DNA of 64,000 nt from positions 149,880-213,879 of the forward strand of contig JAKSYS010000024.1 in the NCBI GenBank assembly GCA_022925895.1, written 5' to 3'. The first letter of the stretch is position 1. Each line of letters opens with the position of its first letter. Below the pieces are notes generated by a model that was given only the letters and a program-made list of their open reading frames with translations, did no database searches and had not been told where the DNA came from. The position numbers were made by a program, and so were the translations under genes. Of this stretch, positions 19,533-30,783 are shown in pieces. This stretch comes from Fragilaria crotonensis. Taxonomy: Eukaryota; Bacillariophyta; Fragilariophyceae; Fragilariales; Fragilariaceae.

Positions 19533-21315
19533 ATGATGCGCCCTCCACCACACGGTGCCCGCCGCACTGTCTTTCAGGCCCTGACTAAGCCATCATCCAA
19601 GAAACAAATGATGCGAGCCCATCATCCTGATCCGTTCAATCCCAAAACAACCAAGGGATGGGCCAATGCCTTGAAGGTGCGTTTCATTTGTTGGTTTGAA
19701 TCATTGCGTAATGCGAGTGCTCTGTACCACCTCGTGCTGTAGTGCAAGGCAAGCTCGATCAGTTGCTCCATCGTCCATGGACCATTTGATGCGATTATTC
19801 TTCATCGCAGAACATGACAAGCGGAAAGATCGTGTGCGTAGGTAGCTGCGAGTGTCAGTGCGAGTGTTTTTTTAGTGTCTGTGCGAAGGCCTTCACGTCA
19901 CAGTTGTCCTACACTACTCGAGTTCACGAGTACTTCAGTACGTCGGTAGTCGAGTACGCCATTATGACTCCTACACTCGTTCCACTTGTACTGTCATACA
20001 GAGAACTCCCACTAAATGTGCGAATACTTGACTACCAGCCGCTCACATTATATCCTTCTCATCATTCGCCAACAATCCAAATCAACGTCAAAATTCACGA
20101 CGCGAATTCAATGTTACTAATCCTTTGGTAGGAAGCCACAATTCCTACCACCCACGCCGAAGCCGAAATCGCCCGCGGCCTTGCCCTTGGTCTTCCAGGA
20201 GCATCCAGCATCAACGACAAGACCATTCCCACATTTTCTCGCGGCGAACTCCCTCACTTCGCTGGAATCAACACCTTCCTCAAGGCCCCCTACTTGGAGG
20301 ACGTCAATCTCGTTGGTAATTACGACGCCGCCGTTGTGGGCGTTCCCTTTGATGGGGGCTGTACCTACCGCGCGGGGACTCGATTCGGACCGCAGGGGAT
20401 CCGACGCATATCGGCACTCTACACGCCATACAATTATGAAAAAGGAATCGATTTGCGAGAACAAATGACACTCTGCGATGTTGGCGACGTCTTTACCATA
20501 CCCGCCAACATTGAAAAGTCATTTGATCAAATATCCAATGCCGTTGCACACATTGCGGCGCAGGGGACCATGCCCATCATTCTGGGAGGCGATCATTCGA
20601 TTGGATTCCCGACTGTTCGGGGATTGGCGTCCGTCACGTCCAAGAATATTGGGATTATTCATGTCGATCGACATGCCGATATTCAAGAATTTGATTTGGA
20701 TGAACGCATGCATACGACACCATACTTCCATGCGACCAATTTGCCAAATGTGAATCCCAAGAACTTGGTCCAGATTGGAATCGGTGGATGGCAGGTGCCG
20801 CGTGCGGCAGTCAAGAATATGATTGATCGGGAGACAAATATCTTTACAATGGAAGATGTGGAAACGATTGGTATTGAAAAGATTGCAGAAATGGCTCTGG
20901 AACGTGCATGGGATGGATGCGATGCCGTCTACATGAGTTATGATATTGATTCCATTGAAGCTGCATTTGTACCAGGGTGCGTGTGTTGACAGTTGGCAGA
21001 ATCTCGTTTATCCATACATGCACGCCTTCGTCCATGACCGTTTGACTCACGACCTTGCTTTTCCATTTTCACAGAACTGGTTGGCCGGAACCGGGCGGTC
21101 TCCTTCCTCGCGAGGCACTGAAGCTTGTCGGGCTGATTGCCAAGGAGGGATTGTGCGGTATGGAGGTGGTGGAGGTGAGCCCTCCGTACGATCACGCCGA
21201 CATTACCTCCCTCATGGCCCTCCGCATCGTCGTGGACGCATTGGGTGCCATGGTCAGCCATGGAACCATGGGCAATCACAAGCACATTATTGATAAGCCA
21301 TTTGTTCCATTTTGA
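19533..21315 (+). CDS. ureohydrolase (agmatinase / guanidine-hydrolase type), four exons
   Basis: Proposed exons are 19533-19676, 19811-19831, 20132-20976 and 21075-21315, giving about 416 residues. The 21-bp second exon is the least certain; a single intron 19677-20131 is the alternative, and a good branch site TTACTAAT precedes 20132. The enzyme hydrolyses a guanidino compound to urea using two metal ions. Metal ligands are visible in GGDHSI, HVDRHADIQ and YDIDSIE. The end of exon 3 and start of exon 4 join to give the family motif FVPGTGWPEPGGL. The N-terminal segment FSRGELPHFAGINTFLKAP precedes the usual core (VVGVPFDGGCTYRAGTRFGP). I recall a similar extension on cyanobacterial guanidine hydrolase (GdmH, Synechocystis Sll1077), so guanidine is a possible substrate alongside agmatine. 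Ureohydrolase is secure; the substrate is not. Confidence 0.92.
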
Positions 21316-21873
21316 ACGAAGCATAAGGTACATTTGCCGAATTGGGTTAACATTGCTCATTCTAAATAATATCTTTCCTACAAATGCCTACAGCAGTGCA
21401 GTACGAGTACTTTCTAGTTTTGGGTTTCACAACAAAGACACCCGCTCACCTTGGAAACGCATGCAATTCCATGTTCCCTCGCGACTCGCTTGCTGACGAA
21501 GCAGCAAACCAAGATTCCGTTTTGAGACAACTTCGACTACAGCCGTTTTCGACATGAACGCAAATGACGTGCGATTTTATTAGCCTTCTTTTAAATCGCA
21601 TCTTGGTACAGTTGTAATGGTTTTTCGTCGCAAGATAAAAGGATTGGCCTTAGTGTACTAAATGCTATTGCAGTACTAATAAGGGGAATTTCTTGTTTGT
21701 ACCTCCGCCAATAAAACGATAATGACAGCCCTTCCTATAGAGAGTACACATAAAAATCCTAATCCTTGCTTGTAAGGAAAGGAATTGATGACGCGAGCGT
21801 TCGGAATACTTATCCACCAATCCGATTAATTCCTTCGTCGGAATAAATTCTGCTGAGTCGACTGCCGATTTCA
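21316..21873. other. gene-free stretch downstream of the ureohydrolase
   Basis: It should contain the ureohydrolase 3' UTR. No coding ORF or RNA gene is recognisable. It ends at the left inverted repeat of a short transposon-like element. Confidence 0.5.
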
Positions 21874-22944
21874 AAATCCGATTAAATGTCATTCAAATGA
21901 CGTCGGCATACGACACGCCACTTAGAACCGGTGTAGAAAATTTAGCTCCACGTGGAAGCCATATAAGAAGGGAATTTCAGAATTATTCTTGAAAATATTC
22001 TTTCAACGCAAATCTGCCGCCGGCCCTCCCACTCACAGTCGAAATTTGAACGCTCACTTACATTATTTACAATTATATCTATGCATATATACATACAACA
22101 CACGATACCAGTACATGTACTCCTGTACAATAAATATAACACCACCTCGTCTATACTCCAGTATTGTACTCATATGCACCAGCTGCGGCACAAATCGATT
22201 CATAAAATACGACGAAGACAAAACTACGACCTTTTGATACTGCATTTCTACAGGAGCGGGTCGTCGACTGTACTCCAGTAGCGCAGTTGACATGTACAGT
22301 GTACTCCGAGTACAGTACTGGAGTACCTGGTACACTACTACCGGTAGATATGAAATCATGCTACTACAAACTACAATACGTCGATACGAACGCAACTACT
22401 ACAGTACGACTAAAATGCTACTACCTGGTTCTCCGGTACGTCGGTACCAGTGCTCGTACGCCGGTGTTGCTGTTGTCAAGTGAGACCCATCAAAAAATGC
22501 TCTGAAAATCAATCAAAACAGGTTCACTCCCATTGTCATTACAAATGACTGCCTACAATTGCTACAAGTAAAGAAGACAAAGACTGGAAGTAAGAAAAAG
22601 GGTCAACTACAAGAGAAATGGACCCACAGTTGAGGGTCCATTGTCACAAATTACAATTTGGTATTTTGTGTAAACCGGATGCGTTCTACCGGTAGACTAA
22701 GACATACATTGACCTCCGTTTCTACGTCTTTTCTACGTTCCTGTGTAGGATTATACCGGAGCGCCCGTACAAGTCAAATTCAAAATTCAGCGCGGCTCAA
22801 ACGAGCACAAAACGGCCATGTAGCCGGCCGGTCCGAGCGTGCCAGATTATTTGACGGACGATGAAATCAGAAACGGATGAGTTTTTTTTTCAGGATTCCT
22901 ATGATGTCACGAAAACGTCACATGAATGACATTTAATCGGATTT
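21874..22944. mobile_element. short TIR element (about 1.07 kb), no coding capacity
   Basis: AAATCCGATTAAATGTCATTCA at 21874-21895 is repeated in inverse orientation at 22923-22944 (22 bp identical). Inside, about 22190-22260 and 22430-22670 are clearly similar to 43735-43810 and 43900-44230, which belong to a second element of almost the same length. Shared words include CCATTGTCA, ACTACAATTGCTACA and CAGTTGAGGGTCCAT. It is therefore most likely an older non-autonomous DNA transposon related to the copy at 43406-44463. No clean target duplication was seen. The centre is rich in GTAC words. Confidence 0.6.
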
Positions 22945-23254
22945 GAGGTTTCAGTTATTCAGATACGTCGCTTCCTACAAGCAGATCATACATACTGTAG
23001 AAACTGTAAAACGATGCACAGGAGTGAGTAGTAATACCAGTACCACGAATACGTTGGGAAGCGCATGATATGTTCAACGATTATATGAATGCTCGACTAC
23101 GTGTGTACTTCGTGAATCGTAATCCAGTACTCGGAGTACTACGTATGCCCCCTCACAAAAGGCTACATCTGATGGAAGAACACATGTACAAGGACTTCTC
23201 TTCCGACATTAATCATTAAGCCAAGCGATAGCGATAACGAAGACAAGGACGACA
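22945..23254. other. upstream region of the WRG-motif membrane protein gene
   Basis: 310 bp without an ORF. It contains AGTACTCGGAGTACTACGTA (about 23125-23145) and other GTAC words. It presumably holds the promoter of the gene at 23255. Confidence 0.4.
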
Positions 23255-24079
23255 ATGAAACATGCGTTCCAAGCTCTTCCGTTGAATACGGTTCTTGGTC
23301 ACATTGGTGTGGGCATGGCTAGTGCATCCTTTTGGCGAGGTGCATGGTACATGTTGGATGACTGTCTCTATCCCGGAGATCCATTCCGTTCTGCCATGGC
23401 ATCCTTCGGTCTTGGTACTGTTGGAATGCTAGCTTCGCAAGGATTGGTGAATAAGATGGATGCATTGGCCGCCACAACGTCAAACACCGTCTTTTCTCTT
23501 CATTCACATTCCAAAGGCGTTGGAATTTGGCATTGGCGAATCGGCCAAGTGGCGCGCTTTGGAGCAATCTACGCCCTTGCCGGAAGCTGCATATTGATAT
23601 GGCGCGGCACATGGGTCATGTGGGATGTCGTGTACGAACATGCCCACCACTGTCCTATTCAAAAGACGGGACCTCGCGCCACGGATGAACATCACGCAAC
23701 CTATTCGGGTCTCGTGTCGCATCTCACGGCCGTGGTAGGTCTGCTGTCCTGCGGACTCTTTGCATCCGTCTTGGCACCTCCAGCGGCCGTGGCCGTCGTG
23801 ACGAATGCTGCAGTCACAGCCGCCTCGCGTCCACAAGTACGAAATTCAGCCTCGTTGCACTTGCCCCGATCGTACGCGTTGATGCACACTACAACATTGT
23901 CACGACACGCTGCAACATCATCTGCTGTTCGAAAGCACATTTCGCCTCGAAACGATCGAGTTTTGGCCAGGCCCTCGTCTTTCACATTCGGTATGCAAGG
24001 TAGCGGTGGCGTCATGGGAATGAGTAGCGCAGCACAATCGGGCGCTCGTCGTATATTCTCTGCATCGACGTTTGGTTGA
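23255..24079 (+). CDS. membrane protein with duplicated WRGxW motif, function unknown
   Basis: A 274-residue ORF starting at GACAATGAAA. Two related segments, SFWRGAWYMLDDCLYP (about residues 25-40) and LIWRGTWVMWDVVYE (about 113-127), suggest an internal duplication. Each is followed or preceded by a hydrophobic helix, with further hydrophobic stretches at about 47-64, 103-117 and 150-186. The C-terminal third (about 190-274) is Ser/Arg/Ala-rich and probably disordered. A double WRGxWxxxD arrangement recalls the metazoan Fuseless family, but that link is weak and I would not assign a function. The clear start, unbroken frame and regular motif duplication support a real gene. Confidence 0.65.
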   Translation: MKHAFQALPLNTVLGHIGVGMASASFWRGAWYMLDDCLYPGDPFRSAMASFGLGTVGMLASQGLVNKMDALAATTSNTVFSLHSHSKGVGIWHWRIGQVARFGAIYALAGSCILIWRGTWVMWDVVYEHAHHCPIQKTGPRATDEHHATYSGLVSHLTAVVGLLSCGLFASVLAPPAAVAVVTNAAVTAASRPQVRNSASLHLPRSYALMHTTTLSRHAATSSAVRKHISPRNDRVLARPSSFTFGMQGSGGVMGMSSAAQSGARRIFSASTFG

Positions 24080-24497
24080 TCGTTCCATCGTTTAGAGTGG
24101 TCTTTGGGAACTCGAAGTACTGCATGTACTTTGACACCGCGTTGGAGGTTAAGTAGTACGGATACGGGACAATCGGAGCAGGATTGGCTGCTCGAATGAA
24201 CGGTACACTTTTCGACGGGACGCCGAAGTAGCACTCGGAATTGTGGGCAATGTCGTTCGAGTTGCGGACACTTGGTCTCTGACGATTGATACGTGTGTTT
24301 TGCTGCAGTCACGCTTTCATCGCGTGGACTGTATTACGTTGATTTTGTGCATGCGGTTCTCCAACAGTCGCCTAAGATTCGACGACAAGGATGTCAAATC
24401 CTTGTTCGAGATTCTGTGAACTGTTTTAAGACATTTCGTGTGGTTCCCTACGTATGTTAAGGTTGCATTAACAATAATTTTGATTATATTTGAATTG
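24080..24497. other. spacer between convergent genes
   Basis: No ORF is supported. The last 70 bp (TTTTGATTATATTTGAATTG) resemble the segment just downstream of the other PIPKEIE-family genes (about 26933-26955, 28978-28998), so this part is probably the 3' UTR of the neighbouring family member. Confidence 0.5.
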
Positions 24498-25040
24498 TCA
24501 TGTTACCTTGTTGTTGTCCAGATCGTTGCGGCAACTCCGGGTGCATCTTTTTGGCGCCACAGGAAATTCCAAAGAAAACAGACCTCGCTCAATAGCATCA
24601 CCAAGTTTTTCGGCAAGAAGTCCCGCCAGTTCCGACAATGGTAAATCGTTCTCGTCTCGATCAGTTTGAGAGGGAGAGTTGCCAATCTCCTCTTCTGGGT
24701 AGTCAAGCAATATATCCCTGCGTTTGGTTTCCAGGAATTTTTGAGCTTCAAAACAGGCCTCCCTTGAAACCGATCGAAGTGATTCTCGTCGTCGGTTTTG
24801 CTTGAAACAAGAATGCGATGAAATGCACAACTCTTCCGTCGTCAAGCGGTCCGGTCGCTTCGTTTGACTAGTAGTACAAGTCGCTCCATGACGACGGTTT
24901 CGACGACGTGATTCAATTTTGCCTGTTTTCTCGTTCACTTCGTGAAGAGGAGCAATAACGCTGGTCCGATGATCAACAGTACTCCGAGGAGAACACTCGA
25001 TTTCCTTTGGGATGGGGAATCTTCGATGCGATGCATTCAT
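24498..25040 (-). CDS. PIPKEIE-family small protein, copy 1
   Basis: The 180-residue protein belongs to a family with five members in this window; I do not recognise it. The N terminus MNASHRRFPIPKEIE matches the others. A basic, probably disordered middle leads to NRRRESLRSVSREAC and a segment ending QKFLETKRRDILLDY. The conserved C-terminal block is RDENDLPLSELAGLLAEKL followed by GDAIERGLFS, which would form an amphipathic helix. There is no signal peptide, membrane segment or zinc motif. This copy has the longest C-terminal tail after the block, running to residue 180. Arg/Ser richness and the short PIPKEIE motif suggest a regulatory or adaptor role, but nothing in the sequence proves it. 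Confidence 0.75.
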   Translation of the reverse strand: MNASHRRFPIPKEIECSPRSTVDHRTSVIAPLHEVNEKTGKIESRRRNRRHGATCTTSQTKRPDRLTTEELCISSHSCFKQNRRRESLRSVSREACFEAQKFLETKRRDILLDYPEEEIGNSPSQTDRDENDLPLSELAGLLAEKLGDAIERGLFSLEFPVAPKRCTRSCRNDLDNNKVT

Positions 25041-26937
25041 GATGATGGTTACACCTGTTATTGTGTTTCTTGATTTCCTTTTTGGACCAGTGGCGCGCCG
25101 GTATTTGTGTGTGTGTGATGATGAGTGTGTGTTGGGATGTCGAGAGTCAAGCAGTGTCTCGTGTGTGCAACATTTTCGCCCTTGTTTTACTGTGTGAGAG
25201 GGAACTCTCGACCGGGAACGAATGCGAATTCTCCATGATTGTTACTTCAAGTTCTGGTTTTGTGGTTCAACTCAATTGGTCACATGCACATTGTATGATC
25301 GTAGAAACAAAAAAGTTCGCATTTGTTCGTCCGTGCCATCATGTCATTGTCCTAACTACTCGTGTAACTGCATTGAAACTTCAAACATGAATCATGTTAT
25401 GGTACTTCGACAGCGATGGAAGAAGGATAATCCAGTATTGTCATGATTACATTTAAGATGGCATCTTGAGTGTTGCTCCCCGCTGACGCCCGAGGACCGA
25501 CCCTACGTCATCAGAATTCTTCCTGAACAGATCTTGGAGTTGCAGCGAGGAGTAGTACGTAGCAGTAATTTGTCCATGCTCGTGTTAACTTTTTGTGGGT
25601 CGGTTGACAGTACTCGGAGTGGAAAGAAACAAAGAAACTGCACAGGAGTAGTAAACAGCGTACCAGTAACTACGGTATTAATGGAGCAGACGTACTCCGA
25701 GTCTTTGTAGTATGAAACAGGCGGTCATCTCACTGCGCTTCTCTGCTAGAGCAACCGGTAGTAGCAATTGGATTTTGAAGGTGGTGAACGCACGCCATTT
25801 CTCCAGATACTCCGATCCCATCAGAATGCAGAATTCAGTGATATCCTAGTCGCAACAGGCTGCTGTCCATGCCATGATTTTGTAATTCTTCAGCAAATGA
25901 GCTCCGACCCGGCTTGAAGCAAAGCGTCTCATGGCCAGGAATGTTCGCAGATACCCTGTCCTACAAATCCATTGTCACACGCCGAATAGCGCTTTTCAAC
26001 AATTGCAAGAACACTTAATCATGTACAAGAACTCGTAATTGACAGACACTGGCATCTACGGTAGTTCCGCGTGTGAGATGCTGCCAACCACCATTATGCT
26101 GCGAGTCATGGTGAATGGTACGTGTTGTTGTTGATGCTGTCCATTGGACTTTAGCTTCTCAGCTCTAACCTTTTTCTTATTGTCTAATAGACGATGAATA
26201 TCGGTTCGCAGCGCATAGCAGCAGCCATGCCGTAACTGAACGACTTGAGTTGCCACTGTCACGTTAACTTGGAGTGGAAGAGTTGACAGCGTTGACAAGA
26301 GCCAACACGGACGAAGTAGGGTACACACTCGAAGTTATCGAACGAGTCATCACGGCTTTATTGACATTGTTGCGATTGGTTCAACGCGGACGCTTCACCA
26401 TTCCTCGGTTCATTCAAAGAGGGATTTGCCTCATACGATGCAACTGCACCGTCAGTTCAAGCCGGTGGATCTTATCCACTCTACGAAACTCGTCGTAGTT
26501 GAATCTCATGAAGCAGCCCAAGACGCTATACTGCCTGAGAGATTGCCCCAGAATTGCCTATTGGATATCAAGGTCAGAGTCCATGTATTGACCTACGGAA
26601 ATCGTGTTCAAGGATTCCATATTATTTACCTCGTCAAGAGCTTGAAGCGTGCACAAATATCAAATAGATAGAGTCGCGCAGCATGATTCGCTGTTCGAAT
26701 TTCGCCCTGATGATGTTGACAATCGACAGAGCGAGATCGGAGAAGCTCGATAACGTCGCTTTCGGGACTCTAACTATTCTGGTTTCACCAAATTCTGCGC
26801 ATGGCGGAGTATCAGGTGGAAGTCAATGAGATGGGTTTGTACGACAACCATGCCAAAATGTCCTTCATTCGAGGTCGCGTTCTCTATTTCAAACATGCAA
26901 ATACCCAAGAAACTAAGGAATAATGTGATGGCATTGA
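25041..26937. other. gene-poor stretch between PIPKEIE copies 1 and 2
   Basis: No convincing gene. GTAC-rich words occur at about 25600-25720. A GTG-initiated ORF at 26274-26498 looks partly coding in composition but has no recognisable motif. At about 26800-26890 the sequence GGAGTATCAGGT...TCCTTCATTCGAGGTCGCGT is similar to 51040-51105 and 51262-51330, a short dispersed unit that travels with this gene family. Confidence 0.45.
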
Positions 26938-27468
26938 TTATATTTGACTTATTGCCCCTTCGTTTTCTTGGGAATGCTCAAGATTCACATCCTGGTACAT
27001 TTTCTTGCTGCTACCAAGCGAGAGTGAATCGTTAAAGGAGAACAAACCTCGCTCAACCGCATCATCAAGTTTTCCTGCCATGAGACCTGCTAACTCCGAC
27101 AACGATAATTCGTTCTCGTCTCGCACACGCTGAGACGTACAGTCGCAGCTCTCTTCGGAGTATTCAAGCAAAATCTCCATCTGTGTGGCTTCCATGAATT
27201 TTTGAGTCGCAGCGCAAGCCTGACTTGAAACTGCTCGAAGGGATTCTCGTCTTCGGTTTTGGTTGAAGCCAGTAGGTGGGGACGTGCAGAGTTGCGTTGC
27301 AGACTGCTTCGAGTGCTTCCTTCGTTTGGGATCACGTCGTCCGCTTCGTCGACGTGATTCGATTCTGCCTGCATCTTCGCCAGTTGTGTTGAGGGTCACA
27401 TCGTTGCAAGGACTGTTGTTGAACTCGATTTCCTTTGGGATGGGGAATGATCGATAAGCAGCATTCAT
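26938..27468 (-). CDS. PIPKEIE-family small protein, copy 2
   Basis: A 176-residue paralogue of the protein at 24498-25040. It starts MNAAYRSFPIPKEIEF; the middle is Arg/Ser-rich (IESRRRSGRRDPKRRKH); then come NRRRESLRAVSSQACAATQK, EILLEYSEESCD and the C-terminal block RDENELSLSELAGLMAGKL with DDAVERGLFSFNDS. ILLEYSEES is an acidic segment shared with copies 3 and 4. The coding frame is intact and conserved regions alternate with divergent ones, which is the pattern expected of a protein-coding family, not of random ORFs. Sequence upstream of its ATG resembles that upstream of copies 3 and 4. Function unknown. Confidence 0.75.
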   Translation of the reverse strand: MNAAYRSFPIPKEIEFNNSPCNDVTLNTTGEDAGRIESRRRSGRRDPKRRKHSKQSATQLCTSPPTGFNQNRRRESLRAVSSQACAATQKFMEATQMEILLEYSEESCDCTSQRVRDENELSLSELAGLMAGKLDDAVERGLFSFNDSLSLGSSKKMYQDVNLEHSQENEGAISQI

Positions 27469-29015
27469 GGTTGAGTGCGTTTATGTCGAATACATGAGGC
27501 GGAGCAGAAATTTTGCGTTATCCAGATTATGTCCACTGTCCACTGTATGTCGAGAGTCATGACTTTTGACGAAGTCATCGCGAACACGTATCATATTCTC
27601 CATGACTTCTTCTCTGCAACACGCCCCTCCAAACATTTTCTTGGCCACGTGTACTTGAAGCAAATCGGTTGTTTTTGTCTTAGCAATGCCTATTCGGATG
27701 CAAAAATGATTTATCTATCATTTGTCATTTTGGGTTATCATAATAAATTTTTCGAAGTGACTCCGAAATGAATGCTCGGTCCGATGCATTTCAATGTGCG
27801 GGGTAACAGCATTGCATATGCAAGGACTCGGTGACACATGTCTCCCTGCGACGTGGTAGTCTTGCTGGCATTTTCAAAAAGACTCCAAAGGTGGGGTCAT
27901 CCTGCGAGAGGTGGTTGCACGCAGACTGCTGTGATACGGCTCGGAATTTGTACTCGCCGCTACAAGTACCAGTCCTCTTCATGATGCACTCGACGCGATG
28001 TGGTTCAACAATGTCGTTTGAACCATGAAAGGCCACTGAGAACGGACACAAGCCAACTGTTGATGGCACTTGGGATCACAAAACAATGACATTTGAATGA
28101 CTCAATCAGATCGGTTAAGCAACCTTGGGGCGGAAATCCTTTTTCGCGAGAAATCAGATCGGGAAGGAGCCACTTAGTCCAACGCAAGCGGCGGAATCCA
28201 TTTGAAGAGAAAACCAGTACGCAATAATAGGCAGTTCAAGACAGCTCTATACGAGAAGGCTTCTGAGTTTACAGAGACGAGTTACTGATCTGGGAACAAC
28301 GTGGTATTTCTTTTGAAGTTTTGATGTTGACACCATACGCAACGAGAGAGGGTGAGAGGTGTTTCGAGCACACCAGCTGATCTCGTTGGGTCAATGGGGT
28401 TGTCGTATTGCATCAATGTATTCAAATGAGAGAATTTTTATCATCCGGCTCAACCGAATCTTTGGTTTATGAGTACCAACCGAAGGATGCACTCGGATGT
28501 TGTTCATGGAACGAATTGGTTGGACTCCAGCGACCAATCTGCGATACTCGTAGAAGTCCCAATTCGTGGCCTCCTAACACTGGACTATCGATGCAGTGCA
28601 GTCTGATAGGGTACCCAATAAGTTATGCTTTTGTTTTCGAAAAATGAGAGTCTACCCACTCGACCTTCGGACATCATTTTATTAGCGACTCGTGAACACC
28701 AGGTACATCGACTGGACCTGATGCAAAATCATTAATCAGGAAAAAGTCGCGTTTCATACTCCCATCTCTAACACAGTTGTTAAATTGACATTCGGCCGAG
28801 CATCGAAAAACTCGGAGCTTACTGGTTACCATCGAGTGGTTCTGTGCTTGGTGGAGTGCCGTGTCGACGTCAATGTCAAAGATTTGCTGTACTTCAGCGA
28901 TTCCAAGGAATCATAAGAGGTAATGTTTACCATTTTCCAACATGCGCAATGCCTATAATTTAATAATCATAAAACGACATTGATTTTACTTGAATTATAG
29001 TCAGTACTTTCCTTG
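27469..29015. other. stretch between PIPKEIE copies 2 and 3 with duplicated flank segments
   Basis: No conserved gene. TTCGAAGTGACTCCGAAATG (about 27750-27770) and GGTGGGGTCATCCTGC (about 27891-27906) recur upstream of copy 3 (29780, 29910) and in part of copy 4 (46400), as expected of a duplicated promoter segment. About 28440-28530 resembles 44880-44970. Small ORFs here have no family features. Confidence 0.45.
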
Positions 29016-29519
29016 TCATAGTGGTATACTCTGATGATTCATATCCTTGTGCATTTTCTTGTTGCTACTAAGCGACGGTGAATCGTCAAACGAGAACAGA
29101 CCTCGTTCAACCGCATCATCAAGTTTTTCTGCCAGGAGACCAGCTAACGCTGACAACGATAGCTCGTTCTCGTCTCGTACACGAGAGCGAGAGTCGCAGC
29201 TCTCGTCCGTTGAATATTCAAGCAATATTTCCATGCGAGTGGTTTCCAAGAATTTTTGAGCCGCCGTACAAGCCGTACTTGAAACTGATCGAAGTGATTC
29301 TCGTCTTCGGACTTGCTTCAAGCTCATAGGTGGTGGTGTACACAAATGTGCCGATGACTGCTTGTTTGTGGGATCGCGTCGTCGGCTTCGACGAGATGAT
29401 CCTGTGGATCCGACTCTGCTTGTGTCGTCGCCCGTTGTATTGAGAGCAAAGACGTTGCCAAGACAATTGTTGAACTCGATTTCCTTTGGGATGGTACATG
29501 ATCGATTGGCGGAATTCAT
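29016..29519 (-). CDS. PIPKEIE-family small protein, copy 3
   Basis: A 167-residue paralogue. The ATG at 29519 aligns with the starts of copies 1, 2 and 4, so a longer reading frame that begins with TTG at 29636 is not used. It reads MNSANRSCTIPKEIEF, then a basic middle (GSSRRSRRRDPTNK), VRRRESLRSVSSTAC, MEILLEYSTDESCD and RDENELSLSALAGLLAEKL with DDAVERGLFSFDDS. In the PIPKEIE motif the first Pro is Thr (TIPKEIE). It is closest to copy 2. Function unknown; no targeting signal seen. Confidence 0.75.
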   Translation of the reverse strand: MNSANRSCTIPKEIEFNNCLGNVFALNTTGDDTSRVGSTGSSRRSRRRDPTNKQSSAHLCTPPPMSLKQVRRRESLRSVSSTACTAAQKFLETTRMEILLEYSTDESCDSRSRVRDENELSLSALAGLLAEKLDDAVERGLFSFDDSPSLSSNKKMHKDMNHQSIPL

Positions 29520-30751
29520 GGTTGCGAGTTGGTCGTTCGTGTATTGAGGAGTTCTTGATTTGTGTGCCTGTTTGTGCGTTCGTCGTTGTGTATTGTGGAG
29601 TTCGTGATTGTGTGCCTTGTGCGATGCCTTCACCAAGAATTCTAATCGACTTCAACCTTGAACTAGTTTTATCGTTGTGGTTCAACAAAACATGGTTTTT
29701 GTCTCGACGATGCTTCATCTGATCCTATATCTTTTTTCTACGATTACCTTTTTATGTTTGTTAGTAATAACAAATATTTCGAAGTGACTCCGAAACGAAT
29801 TCTCGGTCAGTTGCAGTTCGATATCGGTTCAACAACTGGCTTCACGCATTTCAGCATCACGATTTGGCATCTAAGGAATGAGTCTTTCTGGCATTCTCAG
29901 AAAAGTCAACGCGGGGTCATCCTGCATATGGTCCTTAGGTACTTACTGTAGGTTTCAACCCACGTCCCATTCAATGAGTTGTTGAATGATGCAAATTTCA
30001 ACTTGTGAATGAAGGATGATAGGATGATAGTCCGTGTTACGACTACCGGTAGGGTTCAATTACAGGATTCTCCGAGTACTACAGTACATTCTACATTGAT
30101 ATGCCATTCTTGCCAGTTTTGGCATCATTAGAAACCTTCTTGATGCGGTTGTAGTACGCAGCAACCTCTGTGAGCGGATATTTGTTTCCAAGTACGAAAG
30201 GCATTGCTGTCGAATGGGCGAAGACCTCTGCTTACCGCACCGCCCTTCTCTGAGTTATTGCCTCCTTTTTCCTCCTTTCTAGCTAGTTGCTGGAGTAGTG
30301 GTGGCACGGTCGTTTGCTTCTTTAGTTCTTCTGAATGTAATTGTTTAATAAAGTGAATTCACTACAATTACAAGTGTGTTGCTGTGCCAATAAAAAAACA
30401 AATCCATCACAACTGTATTTGTAGGAATGTTTTATCTCAGTAAAACTAATCTTGAATTAAACATGAGCGAACCCCTACATTGCAATCATCCCTTTGACTG
30501 TACTAGTAGTTGCTAACTCTATTAATTCCCTTGCATTTTGTTTGTTCGCAAATGCGACCATTCTGAATCACATTCGTTGGCATATGTCTTACTTTGTTTA
30601 GTGCGTCCTACTATTGGTCGATGTTGACATGTTGACCCCTCAGTATGTAGCTCTATTCGTTGGTTTGTTCATGCACTGATAGATGAGATAACGAGGATGT
30701 GACCAATGTCCAGCCGTCGTCCGTCTGACCTTCATTCTCGTACATATGAGA
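29520..30751. other. gene-free stretch up to the large TIR element
   Basis: About 29770-29900 carries the promoter-side segment shared with copies 2 and 4 (CGAAGTGACTCCGAAACG, CAGTTCGATATCGGT, GGGGTCATCCTGCATAT). A GTAC/ACCGGT-rich patch lies at about 30035-30090. The rest is AT-rich with no supported feature. Confidence 0.45.
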
Positions 30752-30783
30752 TCCGATTAGGTTTCACCAATTTGACGTCAGCA
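30752..30783 (+). repeat. left terminal inverted repeat of the large MULE
   Basis: TCCGATTAGGTTTCACCAAT begins this 32-bp repeat; it matches the reverse complement of 43235-43266 at every position. The identity stops abruptly on the inner side. Confidence 0.9.

Noticed and set aside
29520-29636. Longer N terminus for PIPKEIE copy 3
   Set aside because: That extension begins with TTG and is not shared by the paralogues, whose ATG aligns with 29519.
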